In this document: positions 8,005 to 15,307 of the stretch, one piece after another | Numbering within the stretch: position 1 is the first letter of the stretch | Layout: each line of letters starts with the position of its first letter | DNA from: Bacteroidales bacterium UBA1208 | GTDB lineage: Bacteria; Bacteroidota; Bacteroidia; Bacteroidales; P3 | Length of the DNA: 64,000 nt | Direction of reading: 5' to 3' | Assembly (NCBI GenBank): GCA_002309955.1 | Contig: DBXQ01000102.1 | Span: forward strand, 32,221 to 96,220 | Program-made: the position numbers and the translations under genes | The notes under the pieces: generated by a model | What the model was told of the DNA's origin: nothing | What the model saw: the letters and a program-made list of their open reading frames with translations, nothing else | Databases searched by the model: none

Positions 8005-9819
8005 ATGGCAAAGTACAAAATGCATGTTCTCATCTGTGGCGGTACTGGATGTAAGTCCAGCAACAGCTTGGATATCATCGAAAACTTCCACACGATTCTT
8101 AAAGAGAAGAACCTTCAGGACGAGGTTCAGGTCATTAAGACCGGTTGCTTCGGTTTCTGCGAAAAAGGTCCTATCGTCAAGATTATGCCTGACAATACGT
8201 TCTACACTCAGGTTAAACCCGAAAATGTGCGTCGTATTGTTGAAGAACACCTTATCAAAGGCCGTAAAGTTCCCGAGCTGCTTTACATGAACCCCGAAAA
8301 CAAGGAGCATGTCGCAGACTCGAAACACATGGATTTCTACAAGAAACAGATTCGTATTGCATTGCGTAACTGCGGTTTTGTAGATCCCGAAAACATTGAA
8401 GAGTGCATCTCCCGTGGCGGTTATGAAGCTTTGGCTAAATGTTTGACCGAGATGACTCCCGAACAAGTTATCGCTGAGGTGAAAGCCTCTGGTCTTCGTG
8501 GTCGTGGTGGTGCCGGTTTCCCCACTGGTTTGAAATGGGAACTCTGTGCCAAGAACAAGGCTGATCAAAAATATGTCATTTGCAATGCTGACGAGGGTGA
8601 CCCCGGCGCTTTCATGGATCGTTCCATTTTGGAAGGCGACCCCAACAGTATCGTTGAAGCTATGGCCATCTGCGGCTACGCTATCGGAGCCAGCAAAGGT
8701 CTTGTCTATATCCGTGCTGAATACCCCCTCGCTATCGAGCGTTTGAAGATTGCGATCAACCAAGCTCGCGAATACGGTCTCCTCGGTGAAGACATTCTCG
8801 GAACAGGTTTCAATTTCGATATTGAGCTCCGCTATGGTGCCGGTGCATTCGTTTGCGGTGAAGAGACCGCTCTGATTCACTCAATGGAAGGCCAGCGTGG
8901 CGAACCCACCCTTAAACCTCCGTTCCCCGCTGTCAGCGGCTACATGGGCAAGCCCTCTAACGTGAACAACGTCGAGACTTTCGCCAATGTCCCCGTCATC
9001 ATCACCAAGGGTGCTGAGTGGTTCAACAAAATCGGTACCGAGAAATCTAAAGGTACCAAGGTCTTCGCTCTTGCAGGCCAGATTAACAATGTGGGTCTGA
9101 TTGAGGTTCCCATGGGTATCACTCTCCGTGAGATTATTTATGAAATTGGTGGTGGTATTAAAGACGGTCGTCAGTTCAAAGCTGTCCAGACCGGTGGTCC
9201 TTCCGGTGGTTGCTTGACTGCCAAGCACCTTGACACCGCTATTGATTACGATAGCCTTGTTGCAGCCGGTTCTATGATGGGTTCTGGCGGTATGGTCGTT
9301 ATGGACGAGACCAGCTGTATGCCCGCTATCGCCAAGTTCTATCTTGAGTTCACCTGTGAAGAGAGCTGCGGTAAGTGCTCTCCCTGCCGTATTGGTAACA
9401 AGCGTCTGTGTGAAATCCTTGAGAAGATCACTGACGGACGTGGCACCATGGAAGACCTTCAGGAACTCCGCAACTTGGCAGCCGTTATTAAAGATACCGC
9501 CCTCTGCGGTCTTGGTCAGACTTCACCCAACCCCGTACTCTCAACCCTCGACAACTTCTGGGATGAGTATGTTGAGCACGTTGTCGACAAGAAATGCCGT
9601 GCCGGTGTCTGCAAGAAACTCATGAGTTATGTCATCGACCGCGAGAAGTGCATCGGTTGTGGCAAGTGCGCCAAGGGATGCCCCGTTGAGGCTATCACCC
9701 GTACCGACTACACCGCTCCTGGACATAAGCTGGCTTCGATGGTTATCGACAGTACCAAGTGTATCAAGTGCGGTGCATGTATCAACAATTGTAAATTTGG
9801 TGCCATTTCTATTCAATAA
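8005..9819 (+). CDS. hydB: [FeFe] hydrogenase NuoF-like flavin/NADH subunit (HydB/HndC)
   Basis: A 604-residue subunit preceded by a GGAGGA ribosome site. Residues 1-90 are a thioredoxin-like [2Fe-2S] domain (CGGTGCKSSNS and TGCFGFCEKGP). The NuoF core follows, with RGRGGAGFPTGLKW and ICNADEGDPGAF for FMN and NADH binding, a SLBB segment, and the 4Fe-4S site ESCGKCSPCRIGNKR near residue 455. The last 60 residues hold two more 4Fe-4S motifs (CIGCGKCAKGCP and CIKCGACINNCK). This is the NAD(H)-oxidising or -reducing subunit of trimeric electron-bifurcating hydrogenases, where ferredoxin, NADH and H2 are coupled. Gene order and length match Thermotoga HydB and Desulfovibrio HndC. Confidence 0.95.
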   Translation: MAKYKMHVLICGGTGCKSSNSLDIIENFHTILKEKNLQDEVQVIKTGCFGFCEKGPIVKIMPDNTFYTQVKPENVRRIVEEHLIKGRKVPELLYMNPENKEHVADSKHMDFYKKQIRIALRNCGFVDPENIEECISRGGYEALAKCLTEMTPEQVIAEVKASGLRGRGGAGFPTGLKWELCAKNKADQKYVICNADEGDPGAFMDRSILEGDPNSIVEAMAICGYAIGASKGLVYIRAEYPLAIERLKIAINQAREYGLLGEDILGTGFNFDIELRYGAGAFVCGEETALIHSMEGQRGEPTLKPPFPAVSGYMGKPSNVNNVETFANVPVIITKGAEWFNKIGTEKSKGTKVFALAGQINNVGLIEVPMGITLREIIYEIGGGIKDGRQFKAVQTGGPSGGCLTAKHLDTAIDYDSLVAAGSMMGSGGMVVMDETSCMPAIAKFYLEFTCEESCGKCSPCRIGNKRLCEILEKITDGRGTMEDLQELRNLAAVIKDTALCGLGQTSPNPVLSTLDNFWDEYVEHVVDKKCRAGVCKKLMSYVIDREKCIGCGKCAKGCPVEAITRTDYTAPGHKLASMVIDSTKCIKCGACINNCKFGAISIQ

Positions 9820-9864
9820 ATGTTATTAGTCTGACTTGTTCGACAAAAAAATAAATAAAGAAAA

Positions 9865-11631
9865 ATGATTAATCTCACAATAGATAATAAAGCGATTCAA
9901 GTTCCCGAAGGCACCACCATTCTGAAGGCTGCCCGTATGAACGGTATCGATATTCCCACCCTTTGCCATTTTGAGCTTGATGGGATGAATTTTGAAAACA
10001 AACCCGGTGGATGCCGCGTGTGTGTTGTCGAGGTGAAAGGCCGCCGCAATCTGGCTCCCGCCTGTGCCACTGATGTGATGGAAGGCATGGAAGTGCTTAC
10101 CCATAGCGCCCGCGTCATCAACGCCCGTAAAACTGTCGTCGAGCTTATCCTCAGCGACCACCCGAACGACTGTCTCCAGTGCGAGAAAAACGGTGACTGC
10201 GAACTGCAGAGCCTGACCAAACGTCTCGGAATCAAGGAAATCCCCTTCAAGGGAGCTACCTCCACCTATCGTAAGGACAGCACCCTCAGCGTTTACCGCG
10301 ATATGGATAAGTGCGTCATGTGCCGTCGCTGCGAGTCGATGTGCAACAAATTCATGTCTGTGGGTGCTTTGAGCGGTGTCAACCGTGGTTTCCAGGCAGT
10401 TGTCGCTCCCGCTTTCGAGCAGAATCTCGGTGACAGCAGCTGCGTCAACTGCGGCCAGTGCGTACAGGTGTGCCCCGTGGGTGCCCTCACCCTCGTTGAC
10501 AACATCAGTGATGTTCTCAAAGCCATTGCCGATCCTACCAAGAAAGTCGTTGTCCAGACTGCTCCTGCAGTCCGCGTGGCTCTCGGTGAGGAATTTGGCA
10601 TGAAACCCGGTGAAATCGTTACCGGTAAAATGGCTGCTGCTCTCCGTCGTCTTGGTTTCGATCAGGTGTACGACACCGACTGGAGTGCTGACCTTACCAT
10701 CATGGAAGAGGGTACCGAGCTTCTCGGCCGCCTGAAGAAAGCCCTTGCCGGCGAAGAGGTGAAACTGCCTATGTTCACATCCTGCTGCCCCGCCTGGGTC
10801 ACCTTCTACGAGAAGAACTTCCCCGATCTGCTTGAATATCCTTCGACCGCCAAGTCGCCTCAGGGTATGTTCGGTGCTGTGGCTAAGAACTACCTTGCTC
10901 CCAAACTGGGTGTGAAACGCGAAGACCTCGTGGTCGTCTCTATCATGCCTTGCCTTGCCAAGAAGAGCGAGCGCGCTCGTGAGGAACTGGCCGTCAACGG
11001 TGACAGCGATGTCAACTACACCCTCAGCACCCGCGAGCTGGCTCACATGATTCGCCAGTGCAACCTCAACCTCAACGACATGCCCGAGGAAGACTTCGAC
11101 AGCCCGCTTGGTCAGTCCACAGGTGCTGCTGTCATCTTCGGTGCCACCGGTGGTGTTATGGAAGCTGCCCTCCGTACCGCCTACGAGCTGCACACCGGCA
11201 AGACCCTGCCCAAGGTCGAGTTCCACGAGACCCGCGGTTTCGACGGCGTGAAGGAAGCTACCATCGATATCGACGGCTTCCCCCTGAAGATTGCTGTCGT
11301 CTACAGCCTTGCCAATGCCCGCAAGATGATGGAGCAGGTGCGTCAGGGCAACCCCAACGGCTACCACTTCATTGAGGTGATGGCATGCCCCGGCGGTTGC
11401 ATCGGTGGTGCCGGTCAGCCCTATCACCATGGTAACAGCGAGATTATCCGCAAGCGCATGGAGGCCATCTACCGCGAGGACGAGGGCAAGCCCATCCGCA
11501 AGAGCCACGAGAATCCCGAGATCCTTGCTATCTACGAGGAATACTACGGTGAACCTTGCGGCCACCTCAGCCACGAGCAGCTGCACACCCACTACTTCGA
11601 CAAATCCGACAAAGTGGAGGCAACAAAATAA
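9865..11631 (+). CDS. hydA: [FeFe] hydrogenase catalytic subunit (HydA/HndD)
   Basis: A 588-residue cytosolic enzyme that makes or consumes H2. The N-terminus is a plant-type [2Fe-2S] domain (LCHFELDGM, GGCRVCVVEV, ACATDV). A His-Cys3 4Fe-4S site follows (DHPNDCLQCEKNGDC), then two ferredoxin clusters (CVMCRRCESMC and CVNCGQCVQVCP). The H-cluster motifs are intact: TSCCPAW (C307 and C308), MPCLAKK (C363) and EVMACPGGCIGG (C508 and C512). The C-terminal small-subunit segment (about 525-580) is fused. There is no signal peptide. The full set of Fe-S domains and the neighbouring HydB and HydC genes identify the bifurcating or NAD-linked trimeric type. Direction in vivo (H2 release in fermentation) is inferred. 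Confidence 0.97.
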   Translation: MINLTIDNKAIQVPEGTTILKAARMNGIDIPTLCHFELDGMNFENKPGGCRVCVVEVKGRRNLAPACATDVMEGMEVLTHSARVINARKTVVELILSDHPNDCLQCEKNGDCELQSLTKRLGIKEIPFKGATSTYRKDSTLSVYRDMDKCVMCRRCESMCNKFMSVGALSGVNRGFQAVVAPAFEQNLGDSSCVNCGQCVQVCPVGALTLVDNISDVLKAIADPTKKVVVQTAPAVRVALGEEFGMKPGEIVTGKMAAALRRLGFDQVYDTDWSADLTIMEEGTELLGRLKKALAGEEVKLPMFTSCCPAWVTFYEKNFPDLLEYPSTAKSPQGMFGAVAKNYLAPKLGVKREDLVVVSIMPCLAKKSERAREELAVNGDSDVNYTLSTRELAHMIRQCNLNLNDMPEEDFDSPLGQSTGAAVIFGATGGVMEAALRTAYELHTGKTLPKVEFHETRGFDGVKEATIDIDGFPLKIAVVYSLANARKMMEQVRQGNPNGYHFIEVMACPGGCIGGAGQPYHHGNSEIIRKRMEAIYREDEGKPIRKSHENPEILAIYEEYYGEPCGHLSHEQLHTHYFDKSDKVEATK

Positions 11632-11693
11632 ATTGAATAATAGGATCTATAAGTCCTACAAGACCTATCGGTTCTATCTAAAAAAAAAGAATT

Positions 11694-12173
11694 ATGGCAA
11701 ACATCAAGTTATCTGAAGAGAAAATAAATATCATCAAGGAGATTGCCAAATCGTTTGGCAATAAGCCGGGAGAGGTTATCAATGTCCTCCATCAGGTGCA
11801 GGGCAAGTTTGGTTATCTGCCTGCCGAGGTTCAGGAAATCGTTGCTCACGAGTTGGGTATTCCCGTCTCGCGTGTTTATGGCATTGTGTCCTTCTACAGT
11901 TTCTTCACCATGGAGCCCAAGGGTAAGCACCCCATTGACATCTGCTTAGGTACTGCTTGTTACGTCCGTGGTGCCGAGAAGGTGCTCGACGCATTCAAAC
12001 GCGCCCTCAATGTCGAGGTTGGCAAGTGCACTTCCGACGGCAAGTTCTCACTGAACACCCTCCGTTGTGTCGGTGCCTGTGGTCTGGCTCCTGTAGCCAT
12101 GGTTGGCGACAAGGTCTATGGCCGTCTCACTCCCGACCTGGTGCCTGGCATCATTGCTGAGTACAATGACTAA
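11694..12173 (+). CDS. hydC: [FeFe] hydrogenase NuoE-like subunit (HydC/HndA)
   Basis: A 159-residue NuoE-type protein. The N-terminal half is helical (EEKINIIKEIAKSFG, GKFGYLPAEVQEIVA); the C-terminal half is the thioredoxin-like [2Fe-2S] fold with ligands in CLGTACYVRG and CVGACGLAP. It completes the HydABC trimer and passes electrons near the flavin site of HydB. The gene is last in the operon, 62 bases after hydA; the order HndB, HydB, HydA, HydC differs from HndABCD, where the NuoE-like gene is first. The gap before it contains two short imperfect hairpins. A strong terminator follows. Confidence 0.94.
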   Translation: MANIKLSEEKINIIKEIAKSFGNKPGEVINVLHQVQGKFGYLPAEVQEIVAHELGIPVSRVYGIVSFYSFFTMEPKGKHPIDICLGTACYVRGAEKVLDAFKRALNVEVGKCTSDGKFSLNTLRCVGACGLAPVAMVGDKVYGRLTPDLVPGIIAEYND

Positions 12174-12197
12174 CCTTCATTAATAGGTTTAAGAGCC

Positions 12198-12228
12198 AAA
12201 GCCCCTGCGCTCTGTAGGGGCTTTTTTT
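12198..12228 (+). terminator. Terminator of the hydrogenase operon
   Basis: A GC-rich hairpin (AAAGCCCCT with AGGGGCTTT, 9-nt loop) is followed by a run of T. It ends only 9 bases before the ATG of the next gene, a NusG paralogue, which leaves no room for a separate promoter after it. Confidence 0.9.
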
Positions 12229-12237
12229 ATTCCTGTC

Positions 12238-12792
12238 ATGTCTCTTACACAACAACCCCAATGGGTGGCCGCCTACACCTCTCCGCGTGCCGAAAAGACC
12301 GTCACCCAACGCATTGCCGCCGAACTGCAGTTAGAGATCTATCTCCCCTTGCACCGTGTTCTGCGCAAGTGGTCTGACCGTGTCAAGAGTGTTGAGATTC
12401 CCCTCATTCCCTCCTATACTTTCATTAAGATGCGTGAGTGCGACCTTTGGCAAGTACGCGAAATCAAGGGAGTATGTGGATTTGTCTCTTTCCCATCCAC
12501 GGGGATTGCAGTCATTTCAGAGACAGACATGCAGAGCCTGCGCCGTTTTGCCGAATCGAAAGCCGAGGTCTATATAAACAACATAGACCAATTGCGGGTA
12601 GGTGCTCATGTCAAGGTGGTTGATGGCGAATTCGTCGGCATGGAAGGTGTCATCGTAGGCGACAACCATAATGGCAACTTTGCTGTTGAGATTTCGGGTC
12701 TCAATCTCTATCTCTCGGTTGCCATTCAGCAGGAGCTGCTACAGCCCATTGCTCCACCCAAACCCAAGCCTGTGGGTTTGTTATATAAGTAA
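12238..12792 (+). CDS. UpxY-type NusG paralogue, transcription antiterminator
   Basis: A 184-residue protein with the NusG N-terminal domain (WVAAYTSPRAEKTVTQRI, LPLHRVLRKWSDR, PLIPSYTFIKM, VCGFVSFPS) and a C-terminal KOW-like domain (VGAHVKVVDGEFVGMEGVI). Specialised NusG paralogues of the UpxY group let RNA polymerase read through terminators in long operons, in Bacteroides usually capsule loci. Here no capsule genes follow: the next gene is on the other strand. The ATG lies 9 bases after the hydrogenase terminator, so transcription probably comes from read-through of that operon. The last 12 bases overlap the 3' end of the nitroreductase gene on the minus strand. Confidence 0.88.
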   Translation: MSLTQQPQWVAAYTSPRAEKTVTQRIAAELQLEIYLPLHRVLRKWSDRVKSVEIPLIPSYTFIKMRECDLWQVREIKGVCGFVSFPSTGIAVISETDMQSLRRFAESKAEVYINNIDQLRVGAHVKVVDGEFVGMEGVIVGDNHNGNFAVEISGLNLYLSVAIQQELLQPIAPPKPKPVGLLYK

Positions 12793-13416
12793 ATCCTTCA
12801 TTCCTATTTTAGGTACATAGTGCACGCCTTCTTCGCGGTAGTAGGCGTGGCTTTCTTCGGGAGCAATTGGCTTTAGTTCAATCTTTTCTATGCCTTTTCC
12901 TATGGCTATAATCAGCAGGGGGGTCAACGGCAGTTCCAATTCTGTAGCTATCTGGGTCGGATTAAATGCCCCTATTGTCAGTCCGTTCAATCCCATTTCC
13001 ACAGCTTTCAGCAACATGCTCTGAATAGCAATACCTAAGTCTATATCAATCATCTTGTTCTCCTCCTGTGTGGAGCATACAATGATGAATGCCTCAGGTT
13101 CCGTACCAGGAAACGGCAGGTGTAACTCAGGCAGAGCGGCACCCATCTTTATGTTACGCAGTACCTTCTCGGCTCCCGTGTCTTTGGTTACTAATCTGAA
13201 ACGAAGTACCTGTTGGTTGCGGGCTGAAGGCACTTTGTTGCAAACCCCCACAATGCGTTCCAGTTCTTCGCGTTTCACCACATAATCCTTGTTGTAGCCG
13301 CGGTAGCTCCGATTGCGAAGCAGTAATTCGTCAAGGGTATGTCCCACCCGTTTTACTTTGGTGCGTCCGGCACCGAATACCTCTTCATATCGTTTTTCTA
13401 AGTAGTTGTCTGCCAT
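12781..13416 (-). CDS. Nitroreductase family protein
   Basis: A 211-residue flavoprotein of the nitroreductase family. The start at 13416 (MADNYLEKRYEEVFGAG) is chosen because it follows a good -7 box and fits the family length; an upstream in-frame ATG at 13530 would add an unlikely leader. Visible features are LLRNRSYRGYNKDY, the FMN-contact SARNQQVLRF and the dimer-interface IDLGIAIQSMLLKAVEMGLNG, then IGAFNP and LTPLLIIAIGKG. Such enzymes reduce nitro compounds or quinones with NAD(P)H. It is convergent with the UpxY gene and overlaps it by 12 bases, so the two transcripts are antisense at their ends. Confidence 0.9.
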   Translation of the reverse strand: MADNYLEKRYEEVFGAGRTKVKRVGHTLDELLLRNRSYRGYNKDYVVKREELERIVGVCNKVPSARNQQVLRFRLVTKDTGAEKVLRNIKMGAALPELHLPFPGTEPEAFIIVCSTQEENKMIDIDLGIAIQSMLLKAVEMGLNGLTIGAFNPTQIATELELPLTPLLIIAIGKGIEKIELKPIAPEESHAYYREEGVHYVPKIGMKDLLI

Positions 13417-13468
13417 ATTGTGTTTATTATTAATGTGTTGCCATTGGAGTGGCAGCGGTTTGAAAATA

Positions 13469-13476
13469 CAAATATA
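13469..13476 (-). promoter_or_regulatory. Bacteroides-type -7 box for the nitroreductase gene
   Basis: TATATTTG on the minus strand, 53 bases before the chosen ATG. The -33 region shows no exact TTTG at the right distance. Confidence 0.55.
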
Positions 13477-13536
13477 AACAAAATTCCCGAAATAAACACA
13501 CTCTTTCAAGAACTTGTCATTAGCTGGCACGATACA

Positions 13537-14101
13537 TTAACCCAAATCAGTCATCAGGCTAAGAATGCCTTCGGTGGAGGCCAAAGCAGAGATTTGTGAA
13601 ACGGAAAGGATAATAATAACCGTTTTATTCAGTTTTTCGTCTTGATGACTGGCAGGGGTTCTGCCCCTTTTCCTTCGCTCCTCGTTCCTCAGTTCTCCCA
13701 TCGTTCTCCCATCGTTCTCCCATTTCAGAAGGAGAACTGAGGAAGAACGGAGGTCGAAGGGTGGGTGAAGGAGTGAACCAAAGACAGTGCGAAAGGAAAT
13801 TAGGCGCAGGTTGGGGAGGATTCGCGGAAAGTGGCATAGGTTGAAAAGGAATGACGGAAATGATGGCACCGCTTTGGGTGTGCCTTGACAATGGAAAGCC
13901 GGAGTATCTAAAGGGGACTTCGATGAATCGCCTTGAAAGAGCATAACAAATATAGCCCAATGGCATTGCCTTGGGTATATAATCACGCACTATAAAGGCA
14001 AAAGCAGATAGAACCCACCTAAAAACAATTCGGTGTATACAAGTCGATGTGATATGTGTCGGAGCAATATCTATATAATGCCTCATGACCGATTGGGAAT
14101 C
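13537..14101. repeat. Dispersed intergenic repeat, copy A (about 565 bp, imperfect terminal inverted repeats)
   Basis: This stretch has no convincing gene. Its left end (ACCCAAATCAGTCATCAGG, from 13540) is repeated inverted with few mismatches at its right end (14081-14098). Internally it carries a 12-bp hairpin arm pair (13687-13698 with 13731-13742) around a tandem TCCCATCGTTC unit. About 420 bp, from the left end to about 13960, is repeated at 38433-38865, and shorter related pieces occur at 50057-50227 and 54099-54296. The open frames inside it are low-complexity and not conserved between copies. It behaves like a non-autonomous mobile or structured intergenic element. Confidence 0.75.
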
Positions 14102-14184
14102 AATGGTCAAACGCCGAAGAACAGGTGATGGAAGATGGGTCAGGCGATGGGGGGAGGGAAATGTGCGACGGGTTGTTAATACAT

Positions 14185-15261
14185 CTACTGGAGGGTAGCG
14201 GAGTTGGTTGCATAGTTGCGCCAACGTTCCAAGGCCGAGGCCATATCGTCGGGTAGAGGACTTTCGAAATGCAGATGTTGGCCGGAGGTGGGATGATCAA
14301 ACCCCAGTATTTGGGCGTGGAGGGCTTGGCGTGGCAGTGTCCTGAAAGTGTTCTCTACAAACTGTTTGTAGCGTGTAAAGGTGGTGCCTTTCAGTATGCG
14401 GTCACCACCGTAGGCGGCATCGTTGAAGAGGGGATGTCCTATGTGGCGCATATGGGCGCGGATTTGATGTGTACGACCGGTTTCGAGGATGCATTCCACC
14501 AAGGTGACATAGCCGAAGCGTTCTATCACCCGCCAGTGTGTCACGGCGTGTTTGCCCCGTTCGGGGTCGTCGGTCACGTGCATTACGCGGCGATCCTGCG
14601 GTGAGCGTTCCAGATTGCCGTCAATGGTGCCCTCATTTTGGTCAAAATTGCCCCATACCAGTGCATTGTATTTCCTTTCGATGGTGTGGTTGAAGAATTG
14701 TTTTGCCAACACTGCCTGAGCATCCTCGTTTTTGGCAATGAGTAGAAGCCCCGATGTGTCTTTGTCGATGCGGTGTACCAAGTAGGGCTGTACGGGTTGT
14801 CCGTTGGAGAGGGTCTTGCCTTGATAGTAGTATAAAAGTCCGTTGAGCAGTGTGCCGTTGATGTTGCCGTGGCCGGGGTGTACCACAAGTCCGGCTTGTT
14901 TGTCGATTACCAACACATCGTCGTCTTCGTAAACGGCTTTGAAGGGCACTGGCTCGGGGATTAGTTCGATTTCGTGCGGGGGTTGCGGCAGCAGTACGCT
15001 GATGATGTCGCAGGGCTTTATTTTGTAGTTTGATTTGGCAGCCTTGTTGTTCACCAATACGCAGCCGGCATGTGCAGCGGCCTGGATTTTGGTGCGCGAA
15101 ATACCTTCAAGCCGCATTTGCAGGTATTTGTCCAGGCGCATCATTTCCTGGCCTTTGTCTACTTGTATGCGGTGGTGTTCAAACAATTCGGGTTCGCCCA
15201 GTTCAATGTCCTCTTGCTGTATGGGGTTGGACAGGGGGGTGTCTGAGGAGGGTGTTGACAT
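14185..15261 (-). CDS. RluA family 23S rRNA pseudouridine synthase
   Basis: A 358-residue enzyme. An S4 RNA-binding domain occupies about residues 40-105 (MMRLDKYLQMRLEGISRTKI). The catalytic domain has VVHPGHGN, then HRIDKDTSGLLLIAK with the catalytic Asp in the family motif, and ETGRTHQIRAHMRHIGHPL near the C-terminus. It converts uridines in 23S rRNA to pseudouridine and most resembles the RluD branch, but site specificity cannot be fixed from sequence. It is the last gene of a minus-strand block; the T9SS cargo gene ends 46 bases upstream. The first 30 residues are a low-complexity acidic leader. Confidence 0.93.
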   Translation of the reverse strand: MSTPSSDTPLSNPIQQEDIELGEPELFEHHRIQVDKGQEMMRLDKYLQMRLEGISRTKIQAAAHAGCVLVNNKAAKSNYKIKPCDIISVLLPQPPHEIELIPEPVPFKAVYEDDDVLVIDKQAGLVVHPGHGNINGTLLNGLLYYYQGKTLSNGQPVQPYLVHRIDKDTSGLLLIAKNEDAQAVLAKQFFNHTIERKYNALVWGNFDQNEGTIDGNLERSPQDRRVMHVTDDPERGKHAVTHWRVIERFGYVTLVECILETGRTHQIRAHMRHIGHPLFNDAAYGGDRILKGTTFTRYKQFVENTFRTLPRQALHAQILGFDHPTSGQHLHFESPLPDDMASALERWRNYATNSATLQ

Positions 15262-15307
15262 GACGGTGGTATAGAGGGGGTTTAAAGGGTTTCGGATGGG
15301 TTTTTGT

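Noticed and set aside
7612..8880. 422-codon minus-strand frame across the hydrogenase operon
   Set aside because: Shadow of hndB-like and hydB genes, with Thr/Asp-rich composition and no domain.
9826..11592. 588-codon minus-strand frame
   Set aside because: Shadow of hydA, whose H-cluster motifs are certain. High length only reflects the codon pattern of the real gene.
12238..12792. UpxY gene as a marker of a capsule locus
   Set aside because: No glycan genes follow on the same strand; the nearest sugar-related genes are about 18 kb away.
13687..13742. Tandem TCCCATCGTTC units as a possible CRISPR array
   Set aside because: Only three 11-base units without spacers, found inside a hairpin and repeated at two other sites. 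No cas genes.
13625..14224. 199-codon minus-strand frame
   Set aside because: It lies in repeat A, and no equivalent frame is kept in repeat B. Proline/serine-rich low-complexity product.
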